Below the pieces are notes generated by a model. That model ran no database searches. It saw nothing but the letters and a program-made list of their open reading frames with translations, and was not told where the DNA came from. Both the position numbers and the translations under genes were made by a program. Shown here piece by piece: positions 56,489 through 64,000 of a stretch of DNA of 64,000 nucleotides. The stretch is taken from assembly GCF_037081715.1 (NCBI RefSeq), contig NZ_JAZDDH010000002.1:186001-250000 (forward strand), given 5' to 3'. Origin of the DNA: Halalkalicoccus sp. CG83. Lineage in GTDB: Archaea > Halobacteriota > Halobacteria > Halobacteriales > Halalkalicoccaceae. Numbering within the stretch: the stretch's first letter is position 1; every line of letters begins with the position of its first letter.

Positions 56489-56647
56489 ATGCCAGCGACC
56501 CTGGAACTCGTCTGTACGGACGACGACTGTGAACTCGACATGTTCGAACTCCACTACACCTACGACATGCCCGACGACGTGGGCGTCGACGACTTCCAGT
56601 GTCCCTACTGTGGCGGCGTCGACTGCCTCGAGGCGGTCGAGCTATGA
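56489..56647 (+). CDS. 52-residue zinc-ribbon protein
   Basis: Begins MPATLELVCTDDDCELDMF and has CPYCGGVDCLEAVEL at the end: two CxxxxC/CxxC knuckles for one zinc. Acidic. It overlaps the Hsp20 gene by four bases (ATGA). The start is set by the TATA 28 nt upstream and by homologous-looking start after a short distance to the first Cys. Its co-expression with a small heat-shock protein is the only clue to function. Confidence 0.7.
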   Translation: MPATLELVCTDDDCELDMFELHYTYDMPDDVGVDDFQCPYCGGVDCLEAVEL

Positions 56648-57192
56648 ACGTATGGGAGGTCGGCCGATCGATCGGCAACCGGGTCGCCGAGAGCGTCGGA
56701 CGCGTCGCGAGCCGGGTCCAGGAGAGCCGACCGCTGGGCGCCGATCTGCTCGAGAGCGAGGACGCCTACCTCGTGGTGTTCGACGCTCCCGGCGTCGAGA
56801 AACGGGACGTCCAGGTCCGGTTCGCCGACGGCGACGTGCTCGTCCGCATGGATCGGTTTCGGGAGTTCTACGAGGACTTCGAGATGCGCTTTCCCGGTCG
56901 CGGACTCTCGCTCGACGGCCGGGTGCGGCTGCCCGATGACGCGGTCGACGCGGACTCGGCGACCGCGACGCTGCGGACGAACGGCACGCTGCAGGTCCAC
57001 ATCCCCAAACGAGAGGTCGACGCGAACGTCACTACCGTCGAGATCGAGGAGACCGCGGCGGAGGCCGACTCCGACGTCGGCGTCGGAACCGACGACTTCG
57101 ACGACGGTGCGGACGCCGGCTTCGACGCGGACGGCATCGCCGACGACGAGGACCCGGACGTCGACCCCGACGAACCGGTCGGGAACGCCTGA
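56644..57192 (+). CDS. Hsp20/alpha-crystallin family chaperone
   Basis: 182 residues from ATG 56644. An amphipathic N-terminal segment is followed by the alpha-crystallin domain (about residues 38-130: AYLVVFDAPGVEKRDVQVRF, RGLSLDGRVRLPDDAVD, GTLQVHIPKRE). The C-terminus is a 50-residue very acidic tail (repeating Asp with Gly/Ala) replacing the usual IxI extension; the tail is likely disordered. The canonical AxxxxGVL motif is weakly kept, and the oligomerisation may differ from typical small heat-shock proteins. Confidence 0.82.
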   Translation: MNVWEVGRSIGNRVAESVGRVASRVQESRPLGADLLESEDAYLVVFDAPGVEKRDVQVRFADGDVLVRMDRFREFYEDFEMRFPGRGLSLDGRVRLPDDAVDADSATATLRTNGTLQVHIPKREVDANVTTVEIEETAAEADSDVGVGTDDFDDGADAGFDADGIADDEDPDVDPDEPVGNA

Positions 57193-57196
57193 CCGA

Positions 57197-58363
57197 TCAG
57201 TCGACGGCCATCCCCTCGACGATCGCGAACTCCTCCTCGCCGGTGAAGCGCGTCGGATCGAACGCGTCGATCCCCGGCTCGCCGCATAGCTCCCGTGCGA
57301 TCCGCTCGCCCAGCGCCGGCGATCGCATGAACCCGTGGCCCTGCCAGCCGGTCGCGACGTAGAGGCCTCGGTCCTCGTCGAGCCAGCCCAGAAGCGGGTT
57401 CCGGTCGGGAGTGGCCGTGCAGAGACCCGCCCACGCCTCCTCGACGGCGAGTCCCTCGACGGCGAGCCGTTCGCCCGCCCGCTCGAGCGCGCTCTCGACG
57501 AACTCCGGATCCGCGCCGCGTTCCCACTCGTCGGGGTCCGATTCGACCTCCTCGGTGCCGTCGCCGATCAGCAGTCCGTCGGGGTGGGGCCGGAGGTAGA
57601 ACCCCGCGGTGGCGTCGTAGACCATCGGCACTCCGGCGTCGTCGGTCGTCCGTCGACTCCCGTTTGGCTCGCCTCGGGCCTGAAACCCGGCGGTCAGCGC
57701 CTGCACCCGGTAGGGTTTCGTCGCGATCCGATGGCCGGCGTCGGCGAGCAGTCGTTTCGTGTGCGCGCCGGCCGCCACCACCACGGCGTCGAACGACTCT
57801 TGCCCGTCGTCGAGCACGACCGCTCCGTCGAACCCAGCGTCGAGCGAGACGGTCGTCCCAGTCCGTACCGTTGCACCCTCGCGTTCGGCCTTCCGAACCA
57901 GCAGCCGGGCATAGCTCGCCGGGTCGGTTCGGCCCGCGTCGCGGGCCACCGCGGCGGCTCCGACGTCGTCGGTCCGCAGCGCGGGCGCGACCTCGGCGAG
58001 TTCCCCGGGAGCGAGGAGTTCGACGTCCACTCCGTGGACCCGCATCCGCCGGACCTGCGTCTCTATCGCCTCTCCCCGCCGCTCGTCGCCCTCGCGGGCG
58101 AGCCAGACGTACGGCGTCTCGCGGAACTCGAAGTCGCCCTCGCCCGAGAGCTCGCGAAACCGCTCGATCGACCGCCGGCCGATCGCGGCGTCGCGGTCCT
58201 CGGCGAACGCGCCGTAGAGCACGCCGGCCGCCCGGCCGGTGCTTTCGCCCGCGATCCCGCCGCGCTCGAACAGCGTGACGCGCACGCCACGGCGTACGAG
58301 ATCGTACGCGGCCGTCGCGCCGACCGCGCCGCCGCCGATCACGGCCACGTCGTTCGGCCTCAT
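57197..58363 (-). CDS. FAD-dependent oxidoreductase (DAO family)
   Basis: 388 residues. Rossmann motif DVAVIGGGAVGATAAYDLVRRG (residues 4-25), GGIAGESTGRAAGVLYG (FAD pyrophosphate part), VVVAAGAHTKRLL, and the C-terminal TPDRNPLLGWLDEDRGLYVATGWQGHGFMRSPALGERIA. This pattern belongs to glycine/D-amino-acid/sarcosine oxidase-like enzymes. The substrate is unknown. It ends four bases from the Hsp20 stop (convergent). Confidence 0.88.
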   Translation of the reverse strand: MRPNDVAVIGGGAVGATAAYDLVRRGVRVTLFERGGIAGESTGRAAGVLYGAFAEDRDAAIGRRSIERFRELSGEGDFEFRETPYVWLAREGDERRGEAIETQVRRMRVHGVDVELLAPGELAEVAPALRTDDVGAAAVARDAGRTDPASYARLLVRKAEREGATVRTGTTVSLDAGFDGAVVLDDGQESFDAVVVAAGAHTKRLLADAGHRIATKPYRVQALTAGFQARGEPNGSRRTTDDAGVPMVYDATAGFYLRPHPDGLLIGDGTEEVESDPDEWERGADPEFVESALERAGERLAVEGLAVEEAWAGLCTATPDRNPLLGWLDEDRGLYVATGWQGHGFMRSPALGERIARELCGEPGIDAFDPTRFTGEEEFAIVEGMAVD

Positions 58364-58401
58364 CGGTGAACGGGCGAACGCAGGAGGGATAGCCCTGTCG
58401 A

Positions 58402-59181
58402 TCAGTCGAGGAAGGACTCGATCCCGCGGGCGGGATAGCCCACGATCGTGTCGGCGCCCGCCTCGCGCAGGCCGTCGATCCGCTCGCGGATCGCCTTCGG
58501 GGTGCCCACGAGCGCGAAGTCCCCGGCCGCAGCGAGCAGCACGTCACGGGCACGACCCTCGGCACCGGCGTCGGTCGGCGCGTCCGGGGGAAGCGCCCGA
58601 GCGACGGGCCGACGACGGGCGACGTAGGCGCCGACCGCGTCGAGCACCGCGTCGGCGTCGTCGGTCAACACGGTGGGCGCGTAGACGGCGATCTCGCCGT
58701 CGAACCCGGCCGCTCGGAGCGCCCGGACGTCCCGCTCCGTCGAGCGCCCGAGCAGTTCGAACTGCGTCGCGCCCGTCGCCAGCGCGATCCGCTCGACGCC
58801 CTCGGTGCCGACCCAGGCGTCGGGCGCCTCCGCGATCGCGGCGCCGAAGCGCGGCGCGAGCGCCCGCGAGCGCTCCGATTCCTCGAGGTAGGCGGCGTGG
58901 CCGGCGACGAGCACCCGCCGTGCCTCCTCGGGAATCCGATCGAGCAGCGAGTCGTCGCCCAGCGGGTCGAACCCGTCGGCCCGCACGGGGGTGGTCAGGT
59001 GCAGTTCGTGCGTGACGGCGAGCGTCTCGAGGGTCCCTCGCTCGGGCAGGTGCTCGCGACCCTCGTAGTCAATCACCACGGTGTCGAACGCTAGCCCGGT
59101 CGCCCGCGAGACGTCACACTCAGCGGGCTTGAGCGCGGCGGCGTCGATGCCGGTCTCGAGAACGGACTCACCTCTCGCCAT
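58402..59181 (-). CDS. Uncharacterised haloarchaeal protein, luciferase-like monooxygenase-related
   Basis: 259 residues from ATG 59181. The sequence is a TIM-barrel-like series (ALKPAECDV, DTVVIDYEGREHLP, HLTTPVRADGFDP, GVERIALATGATQFELLGRS, GEIAVYAPTVL). The end ALVGTPKAIRERIDGLREAG and TIVGYPARG resembles the C-terminus of F420/FMN-dependent LLM enzymes. It resembles a DUF-type haloarchaeal family I recall (perhaps DUF7388). Catalysis is not evident. Confidence 0.65.
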   Translation of the reverse strand: MARGESVLETGIDAAALKPAECDVSRATGLAFDTVVIDYEGREHLPERGTLETLAVTHELHLTTPVRADGFDPLGDDSLLDRIPEEARRVLVAGHAAYLEESERSRALAPRFGAAIAEAPDAWVGTEGVERIALATGATQFELLGRSTERDVRALRAAGFDGEIAVYAPTVLTDDADAVLDAVGAYVARRRPVARALPPDAPTDAGAEGRARDVLLAAAGDFALVGTPKAIRERIDGLREAGADTIVGYPARGIESFLD

Positions 59182-59326
59182 CGACCCCTCCGGAGAACGT
59201 GAACGCGTCACTGCTGGCGCGGAACCCGAGCGTTCGCGGGGTTCCATCCCGCGAGCGTTCGAGCGTGGCTCCTCGTTCGTGCGATCATACTCCGCGGTAT
59301 CGCGCTCGCGCGCAAAAGCGTGTCGC

Positions 59327-59908
59327 TTAGCCGTAGGACTCCGGATCGAGGCGGACGGGGGCACGCCAGTCGGTGGCGAGTTCGAGGAACTGGACGACGA
59401 TCCGTCCCGTCGCCCCCCAGACGGTGTAGCCGTCGATGCGGAAGTAGTGGATGACGATCTCGCCGTAGTAGGGGTGTTCGCGGCGTTCGTGCTCGTGGTT
59501 CGTCTCGTCGACGAGCGCCGCGATCGGGAGGACGGCGATCTCCGCGACCTCGCGGTCGTCGGGCTCGTAGCGCCGATCCGGGATCCGGACGACGAACGGG
59601 GTGATCGAGTACTCGGTGACGGTGCGGATGTCGTCGAGCCGGCCGACGAGTTCCGCCTCACCGTCGAGAAGGCCGATCTCCTCGTTGCCCTCCCGCAGCG
59701 CGGTCGCGTAGCGGTCCTCGTCCTCGGTCTCGCGCCCGCCGCCGGGGAAGCTCATCTGACCGGGGTGATCGCGGAGGTCCTCCGATCGCTTCGTAAACAG
59801 CAGATGCGGTCCGCTCTCGCGCTCGATCACGGGGACCAACACCGCGGCCTCGCGCTTCTGGTCGGTGACCCGCCGCGGCGTGTGTTCGGCGACCCGGCTG
59901 AGGTCCAT
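59327..59908 (-). CDS. NUDIX hydrolase (CoA pyrophosphatase-like)
   Basis: 193 residues from ATG 59908 (MDLSRVAEHTPRRV). Nudix box: GGGRETEDEDRYATALREGNEEIGL (Gx5Ex7REUxEExGU; spread over residues about 66-90), preceded by KRSEDLRDHPGQMSFPGG, the UPF0035/CoA-specific motif region. An alternative GTG start at 59944 overlaps the upstream stop (GTGA) and would add 12 residues. The substrate is likely CoA or a related nucleotide by family. Confidence 0.88.
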   Translation of the reverse strand: MDLSRVAEHTPRRVTDQKREAAVLVPVIERESGPHLLFTKRSEDLRDHPGQMSFPGGGRETEDEDRYATALREGNEEIGLLDGEAELVGRLDDIRTVTEYSITPFVVRIPDRRYEPDDREVAEIAVLPIAALVDETNHEHERREHPYYGEIVIHYFRIDGYTVWGATGRIVVQFLELATDWRAPVRLDPESYG

Positions 59909-59940
59909 TGGCCCCTCTTGCGTCCGGTCCGTATTGGCGT

Positions 59941-60363
59941 TCACGATTCCTCCCCCTCCGACTCCAGGCGAGCGCGTACGTCGCTCGCGTCGACCGGCGC
60001 CCACGCCTCGAGGTCGTAGCTCAGTTCGCGCAGTCGTTCCGGATCGTCCCTCTCGACGGCCGCGAGCAGGTCGTCGCGGACGCGCTCGCCGATCTCCTCG
60101 TGATCGACTTCGCGTTCGGGCACGTCCACGATATACGGGAGGTCCGACGCCTCCGGCGGCAGCGTCGGGAACGCCGCGGGTCCGGCGACGAGCAGTCCCT
60201 CGTGTTCGACCAGCGCGTACTCCTCGAGCGCGGCGTCGACCGCCGCCGGGTCGGGCTCCTCCTCGCCCTGCCGGAACGCGAGCTCCGAGCGTGCCTCCGC
60301 GAGCTCCTCGCGAGTGAGCGCGCCGAAGAGGTCGACGACCCCGGCGAGCTCGTCGTGTGTCAC
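59941..60363 (-). CDS. Small haloarchaeal protein of unknown function (DUF7109-like)
   Basis: 140 residues from GTG 60363 (VTHDELAGVVDLFGALTREELAE). Mostly helical, acidic; ARSELAFRQGEEEPDPAAVDAALEEY and FPTLPPEASDLPYIVDVPERE are conserved-looking. It is upstream of the NUDIX gene with stop and start nearly or truly overlapping (GTGA at 59941-59944), so they are an operon. No catalytic motif is visible. Confidence 0.65.
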   Translation of the reverse strand: MTHDELAGVVDLFGALTREELAEARSELAFRQGEEEPDPAAVDAALEEYALVEHEGLLVAGPAAFPTLPPEASDLPYIVDVPEREVDHEEIGERVRDDLLAAVERDDPERLRELSYDLEAWAPVDASDVRARLESEGEES

Positions 60364-60420
60364 GTCCGTAGCTACGCCCCCGCCCGCAAGGCCCTTTCGG
60401 CCCGGCGTGGTAGTTCCGGC

Positions 60421-60672
60421 ATGGACGACGCCGACGTGCTCGAGGCGGTCCGCGACTGTGACCCCGCGACGGCGAAGCGGATCGCCGATCGACTCTCGAT
60501 ATCCCCCGAAACCGTCCACGAACGCCTCGCGACCCTCGAGGAGGACGGTCGAATCGAGCGTGCCGACGACGGAGACGGGGACGACGGGCGGTGGACGGTC
60601 ACTCGGGACCCCCGCATCGACGAGAGCGTCGATCGGATGACCGATCGCCTGGGCCGCGAACGACGGCGCTAG
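60421..60672 (+). CDS. Winged-helix DNA-binding protein
   Basis: 83 residues. VLEAVRDCDPATAKRIADRLSISPETVHERLATLEEDGRIER is a MarR/ArsR-like helix-turn-helix with a wing (DDGRWTVTRDPRIDE). No effector domain. Overlaps by four bases with the convergent glycosyltransferase gene. Divergent from the DUF7109-like gene, so it may control that short operon, which is an inference from orientation. Confidence 0.72.
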   Translation: MDDADVLEAVRDCDPATAKRIADRLSISPETVHERLATLEEDGRIERADDGDGDDGRWTVTRDPRIDESVDRMTDRLGRERRR

Positions 60673-61760
60673 CCCGAGTCGATCGCGTCGGCCGAGACGG
60701 CCGCGACCCTTCCGGGATCGACGGGGACGGCCGACCACGGCGGTAGCCGGCGATCCGCTTCAGGGGGTACGATCGCCTCGACGTACCGACCCACCTGGGC
60801 ACGCTCCTCGTCCGGATCGTACGAGAGGCCGTTGAACGCCGCGTCGGCCGCGTACTGCCGGACGAACCGTGTCGCGACCTCGGGGTAGCGCTCGGCCAGC
60901 CGCTCGAAGTCGGGCTCGATCCCCTCGTCGGCGAGGACGCGGAACAGCGCCGCCCCGACCCCCCGACTCATCTCCGCCAGCCCGGCCGAGCCGCCGACTG
61001 CACGGTGGTCGTGCTCGTGGGCTCCCAGGTCGACCTGTGCGGTCCCCGCGAAGCCCGCCCGGGAGAAGGCGTCGCCGAGGACGCCGACCTCCAGCCCCCA
61101 CGTCGGCTCGACGCGGAGCTCGCGAGCGAGGTCGGCGGTCATCCCCATCTCGCCGGCCAGCGCGTAGCGGAACGCCCCCAGGTACTCCAGGATCGCCGCG
61201 TCGTGGCGTTCGGCCAGCGCGGCGACCAGCGGCTCGTAGAACAGCCGGAACAGCCGGCCGTAGAGCCGTCCGTGCTCGACGCGGGCGTAGTAGCCCTTCG
61301 CGAACTCGAAACCGGTCGAGAGCGGCGCGAGCAGCCGGGCGACGTGGCCCGGACCGTACGTCCTCGCGTCGGCGTCGTGGACGACGACGAACTCCTCGCG
61401 TTCGGCCGCGAGTCCCGTCCCGAGCCAGACGTCGCGGCCCTTGCCCGCCTCGCCGTCCAGCCCGTGTTCGGCGAGCAGCGCCTCGACGGCGGGGGCGTTA
61501 CACCACAGCACCGTGAGGTCGAGATCGAAGTCCGACAGCCACTCGACGAAGGGGCCGACGCGCTCCTCGGGCGCGCGAAGCGGGACGATCACGCGTCCCG
61601 GATCCACCGTCTCGAGCGTCGCCAGGGTGTGTTCGGGCGCCAGCCCCGCGTACTCCCGGTCGGTCATCGGCATGACGACCGCCGCCCGGCCCGTCGGCGT
61701 CTCGGGCGTCGGGTCGGTCAGGTCGTGGAGGGTGGCGATCCGCTCCTGGACGTACTCCAT
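60669..61760 (-). CDS. Glycosyltransferase, GpgS/MPGS-like
   Basis: 363 residues from ATG 61760, placed 27 nt after a TATA-like CTTTTAGT (61783-61790). Starts MEYVQERIATLHDLTDP. GT-A domain with AAVVMPMTDREYAG, GKGRDVWLG, VVHDADARTYGP (DxD), FAKGYYARVEHGRLYGRL, and GLEVGVLGDAF. This order matches GT81/GT55-type glucosyl- or mannosyl-3-phosphoglycerate synthases, which make compatible solutes. No phosphatase gene is adjacent, so the product is uncertain. Confidence 0.78.
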   Translation of the reverse strand: MEYVQERIATLHDLTDPTPETPTGRAAVVMPMTDREYAGLAPEHTLATLETVDPGRVIVPLRAPEERVGPFVEWLSDFDLDLTVLWCNAPAVEALLAEHGLDGEAGKGRDVWLGTGLAAEREEFVVVHDADARTYGPGHVARLLAPLSTGFEFAKGYYARVEHGRLYGRLFRLFYEPLVAALAERHDAAILEYLGAFRYALAGEMGMTADLARELRVEPTWGLEVGVLGDAFSRAGFAGTAQVDLGAHEHDHRAVGGSAGLAEMSRGVGAALFRVLADEGIEPDFERLAERYPEVATRFVRQYAADAAFNGLSYDPDEERAQVGRYVEAIVPPEADRRLPPWSAVPVDPGRVAAVSADAIDSG

Positions 61761-61797
61761 CATCCGGCCCTTGGCGCGAGCGACTAAAAGCGGGCCG

Positions 61798-62970
61798 TTA
61801 CGCGTCCGTCGCCGCCGGCAGGCGTCCCGTCGCGCCCAGCAGCGCGAACGCACAGACCAACAGCCCGAGCGCGAGCGCGAGTCCTTGGAACACCGCGTCG
61901 TAGGCGAACCCGTACTCGACCAGCCCGCCGACGAACCAGCTGCCGAGCGCCTGGCCGAACATCATCCCGCCGCTGAACGTGGCGTACGCCCCCCCTCGAT
62001 GCTCGTCGGGGAACGACGAGAGGAGGAACGTATCGGCCGCGGGGAACATGCTGTGGATGACGTAGCCGACGACGGCGCTGAGGACGACGATCCCGAGCAG
62101 GCCGTTCGTCACGGTCAGCAGGAGGACGCTCGCGACGAACGCCCCGATGACGGCGAGCAGGTAGGGGAACGTCGGCAGCCGGTCGACGAGCAGTCCGCTG
62201 ATCCAGAAGGCGGGCACGCCCGCGGCGAACGCCACCGTCAGCAGGTTCCGTGCCGTGCCCGGGGAGAACCCGCGTGCGGTCTCGAGGTAGGACGGGTAGA
62301 AGTTGAACAGTCCCTGCCAGAGGAAGCTCGCCGCGCCGAAGATCGCGATTCCGAGGGCGATCAGACGCCACTGAGCCCTGATTGCGCCGAGGAAGTCACG
62401 GTCGGCGCCGCTCGCCGCGGGGAACTCGGTCCGTTTCGCGGTCCGGTAGAGGACGACCGTCGAGACGAGCGCGCCGGCCGCGATGGCTGCGAACACCAGC
62501 CGCCAGGAGACGAACAGCGCGAGCGTCACCATCGGCGCGGCGACCACGGCAGCGAGCTGGGTCGCCGTGCCGTGGATGCCGAGCATCCGTCCGACCTGCC
62601 CCGTGTAGAGCTCACTGATCAGCGGGTTCGCGGCGACGAAATACCCGCTGGTCGCGGTTCCGATCAGGAAGGCGCCGAGCGCGAGCGTGAGCACCGAGTT
62701 CGCGAACGTCGCGACGAGCGAGGCGCCGCTCAGCATCGTGCCCGCCAGCAGCACCACCCGATGGCGGGGGACGATCGTCAGCAGGTAGCCGATGGGGATC
62801 CTGGGGAGCGCGCTGCCGGTCCACACCAGGGTGACGATCAGTCCGATCGTGCCCGGCCCGACCGAGAACGCCGCCTGTAGCGGCTCGACCAGCGGCGCGT
62901 AGACGACGCGGACGAGGTTGATCAGGAACGCCATCGAACACAGCGACGCGAACAGCCGGGTCGATGCCAC
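61798..62970 (-). CDS. MFS transporter
   Basis: 390 residues from GTG 62970, with twelve hydrophobic helices. Features: helix 1 SMAFLINLVRVVYAPLVEPLQ, MFS loop RIPIGYLLTIVPRHRVVLLAG, YFVAANPLISELYTGQVGRMLGIHGTATQ, and HSMFPAADTFLLSSFPDEHRGGAYATFSGGMMFGQALG in the C-half. It lies 37 bp upstream of the glycosyltransferase on the same strand. The substrate is not predictable. A TTG at 63000 is an alternative start. Confidence 0.82.
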   Translation of the reverse strand: MASTRLFASLCSMAFLINLVRVVYAPLVEPLQAAFSVGPGTIGLIVTLVWTGSALPRIPIGYLLTIVPRHRVVLLAGTMLSGASLVATFANSVLTLALGAFLIGTATSGYFVAANPLISELYTGQVGRMLGIHGTATQLAAVVAAPMVTLALFVSWRLVFAAIAAGALVSTVVLYRTAKRTEFPAASGADRDFLGAIRAQWRLIALGIAIFGAASFLWQGLFNFYPSYLETARGFSPGTARNLLTVAFAAGVPAFWISGLLVDRLPTFPYLLAVIGAFVASVLLLTVTNGLLGIVVLSAVVGYVIHSMFPAADTFLLSSFPDEHRGGAYATFSGGMMFGQALGSWFVGGLVEYGFAYDAVFQGLALALGLLVCAFALLGATGRLPAATDA

Positions 62971-63143
62971 TGTCTCGAACGAGGCGGGGTCGGATGGCAA
63001 CCCTTTCGAAACGCGGCGGCCTTGCCGTCTACCGTCCGTCGTGTCGGACGAAAACGGTGTCCGCGTCGATCCGGGCGCTGCCGGCGAGTGCTCGACGTAT
63101 CGTCCGTACGGATCGCCGGCTTGGAGACGGCTATCGCGTCCGC

Positions 63144-63668
63144 TCAGTCGAGCGTTACGCTTCGGTCGGAGAACGCGTACGTCGCCCCACCGAGGGCGAT
63201 CCGATTTCTTCGGACGACCCTCGCCGTCCGCAGCCCGATCGAGCCGTCGACCCAGATCGTCCGCTCGTCGGCGAGCCACCCGTCCGGAAGTACGCACTCG
63301 AACGAGACCCGTCCGTCACCGGCCGGCGTGATCGACTCGAGCTCGACGTCCGCCGGCGGCGGACCGACGTCGTCGGACCAGTGGACGCGGTGAAGCGTCT
63401 TCCCTCGCCGGGTCGCCCCGATCCGCAGGTCACACCCCGTGATTTCGGCGTGCGCGTTCGTCGGACCCCGAAACCGAAGGGCGAACCGAACGCCGGCGGG
63501 GGGTTGCTCGTCGTGGATGGTCTCGATCGCCGCGAGTTCGACGTCGCGGGCCACCTCGTCGGCGGCGCGACGATGCACCCGTCGCGAGAGACGCGTCCCG
63601 AACACGGGGACGACCTTTCCGACCGCCTTCACGAGCAGGTAGTAGAGGAGGTACAGCAGCGGGATCAT
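63144..63668 (-). CDS. Membrane-anchored protein of unknown function
   Basis: 174 residues from ATG 63668. An N-terminal hydrophobic segment (MIPLLYLLYYLLVKAVGKVV) acts as an anchor, followed by a soluble, beta-rich domain (EQPPAGVRFALRFRGPTNAH, GCDLRIGATRRG, VELESITPAGDGRVSFEC). No family recognised. The upstream gene (aldo/keto reductase) runs in the same direction 52 bp away. Confidence 0.6.
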   Translation of the reverse strand: MIPLLYLLYYLLVKAVGKVVPVFGTRLSRRVHRRAADEVARDVELAAIETIHDEQPPAGVRFALRFRGPTNAHAEITGCDLRIGATRRGKTLHRVHWSDDVGPPPADVELESITPAGDGRVSFECVLPDGWLADERTIWVDGSIGLRTARVVRRNRIALGGATYAFSDRSVTLD

Positions 63669-63720
63669 CTCGGCAGAGAGTCGCGGGGCGTCTCGGTGCC
63701 GGATGGGGCTCGATCCGGGC

Positions 63721-64000
63721 TCATTCGAACACCGAGTCGAACGCGTCGGCACCCATCGGATCGTAGCGTCCGGCGTCGAGGTTCTCCGCGACGTGGTTCC
63801 GATCGCTCATTCCGACGAGCGCGCTCGTCACGCCGGGGGCGCTTCGTGCGAAGTTGATCGCCCGCTGTGCGGACGTCTCGCCCTCCAGACGGTCGGCTAC
63901 CGCCTCGGGCAGCCCCTCGGCGAGCCGTCCCTGACCGATGCTCGCGCTCGCGAAGACGTTCAGTCCGGCGTCCCGGGCGAACCGGAGCGCGCTCTCGACC
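63721..64000 (-). CDS. Aldo/keto reductase, C-terminal part (runs off the window)
   Basis: About 92 C-terminal residues are visible: a helix-strand unit LRFARDAGLNVFASASIGQG, then INFARSAPGVTSALVGMSD (the conserved AKR strand binding the 2'-phosphate region of NADPH), NHVAENLDAG, ending DSVFE. The catalytic Tyr/Lys/His lie outside. The family identity rests on this C-terminal motif only; it may be a ribosome-associated or general AKR. Confidence 0.7.
   Translation of the reverse strand, partial: VESALRFARDAGLNVFASASIGQGRLAEGLPEAVADRLEGETSAQRAINFARSAPGVTSALVGMSDRNHVAENLDAGRYDPMGADAFDSVFE

Overview
The window is chromosomal DNA of a haloarchaeon (class Halobacteria). The evidence is the very high GC content, the strongly acidic proteins, RNA polymerase B and A subunits each split into two genes, archaeal-type ribosomal proteins S12 and S7, EF-2, LonB, thermosome and NadM, and many genes whose TATA-like box lies 24-29 nt before the start codon, which is the spacing of leaderless transcripts. 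I cannot fix the genus. The base composition and gene set look like a stable core chromosome: I see no transposase, integrase, phage module or CRISPR array.

Layout. 1-1160: end of a ferritin-like gene, then a tRNA-Asp gene followed (in its own direction) by a tandem array of 144-bp units, each carrying a relic of the tRNA 3' end and a hairpin. 1350-9554: RNA polymerase operon rpoH-rpoB2-rpoB1-rpoA1-rpoA2-nusA. 9617-14932: MBL-fold hydrolase, rps12-rps7, an HEXXH protein on the other strand, and EF-2. 15101-22898: Get3-like ATPase, 3-dehydroquinate synthase II, two tandem one-helix mini-proteins, an AIR-synthase-like gene coupled to thiD-thiN, 5-formyl-THF cyclo-ligase, patatin, cupin. 22947-33744: mutS-mutL, KDG kinase, a secreted PGF-CTERM-type protein, a flavoprotein disulfide reductase, an SDR, a sulfite-oxidase-like enzyme and a small zinc protein. 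33790-38059: trpC-trpB-trpA plus the ADH synthase that opens the archaeal shikimate route, divergent from an alkyltransferase-like gene lacking its cysteine. 38105-44726: membrane protein, CPBP protease, LonB, nadM and a SAM hydrolase, then a lower-density stretch with cspA and small proteins. 44727-53800: SDR, MFS, TRIC channel, thermosome, glycosyltransferase, methyltransferase, HTH regulator, MBL hydrolase, YkgJ protein, TRAM protein. 53940-64000: radical SAM/HhH enzyme, phosphoesterase, zinc ribbon plus Hsp20, FAD oxidoreductase, LLM-like protein, NUDIX, HTH, glycosyltransferase, MFS and the 3' end of an aldo/keto reductase.

How the genes fit together. Transcription and translation dominate the first 15 kb. 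Aromatic amino-acid synthesis is split between aroB' (16 kb) and the trp/ADH-synthase cluster (34-37 kb). Protein quality control recurs (LonB, CPBP, thermosome, Hsp20, Get3). DNA repair is represented by the MutS/MutL pair and the alkyltransferase-like protein.

The most interesting material is non-coding. First, the 144-bp tandem array beside tRNA-Asp shows compensatory changes in three copies of a hairpin. Second, a two-hairpin module with a 27-nt conserved linker occurs twice, each time between convergent genes (EF-2/Get3 and TRAM/radical SAM). Third, five short hairpins are packed into about 150 bp between the convergent TRIC and thermosome genes. No complete unknown multi-gene defence or biosynthetic system was identified.
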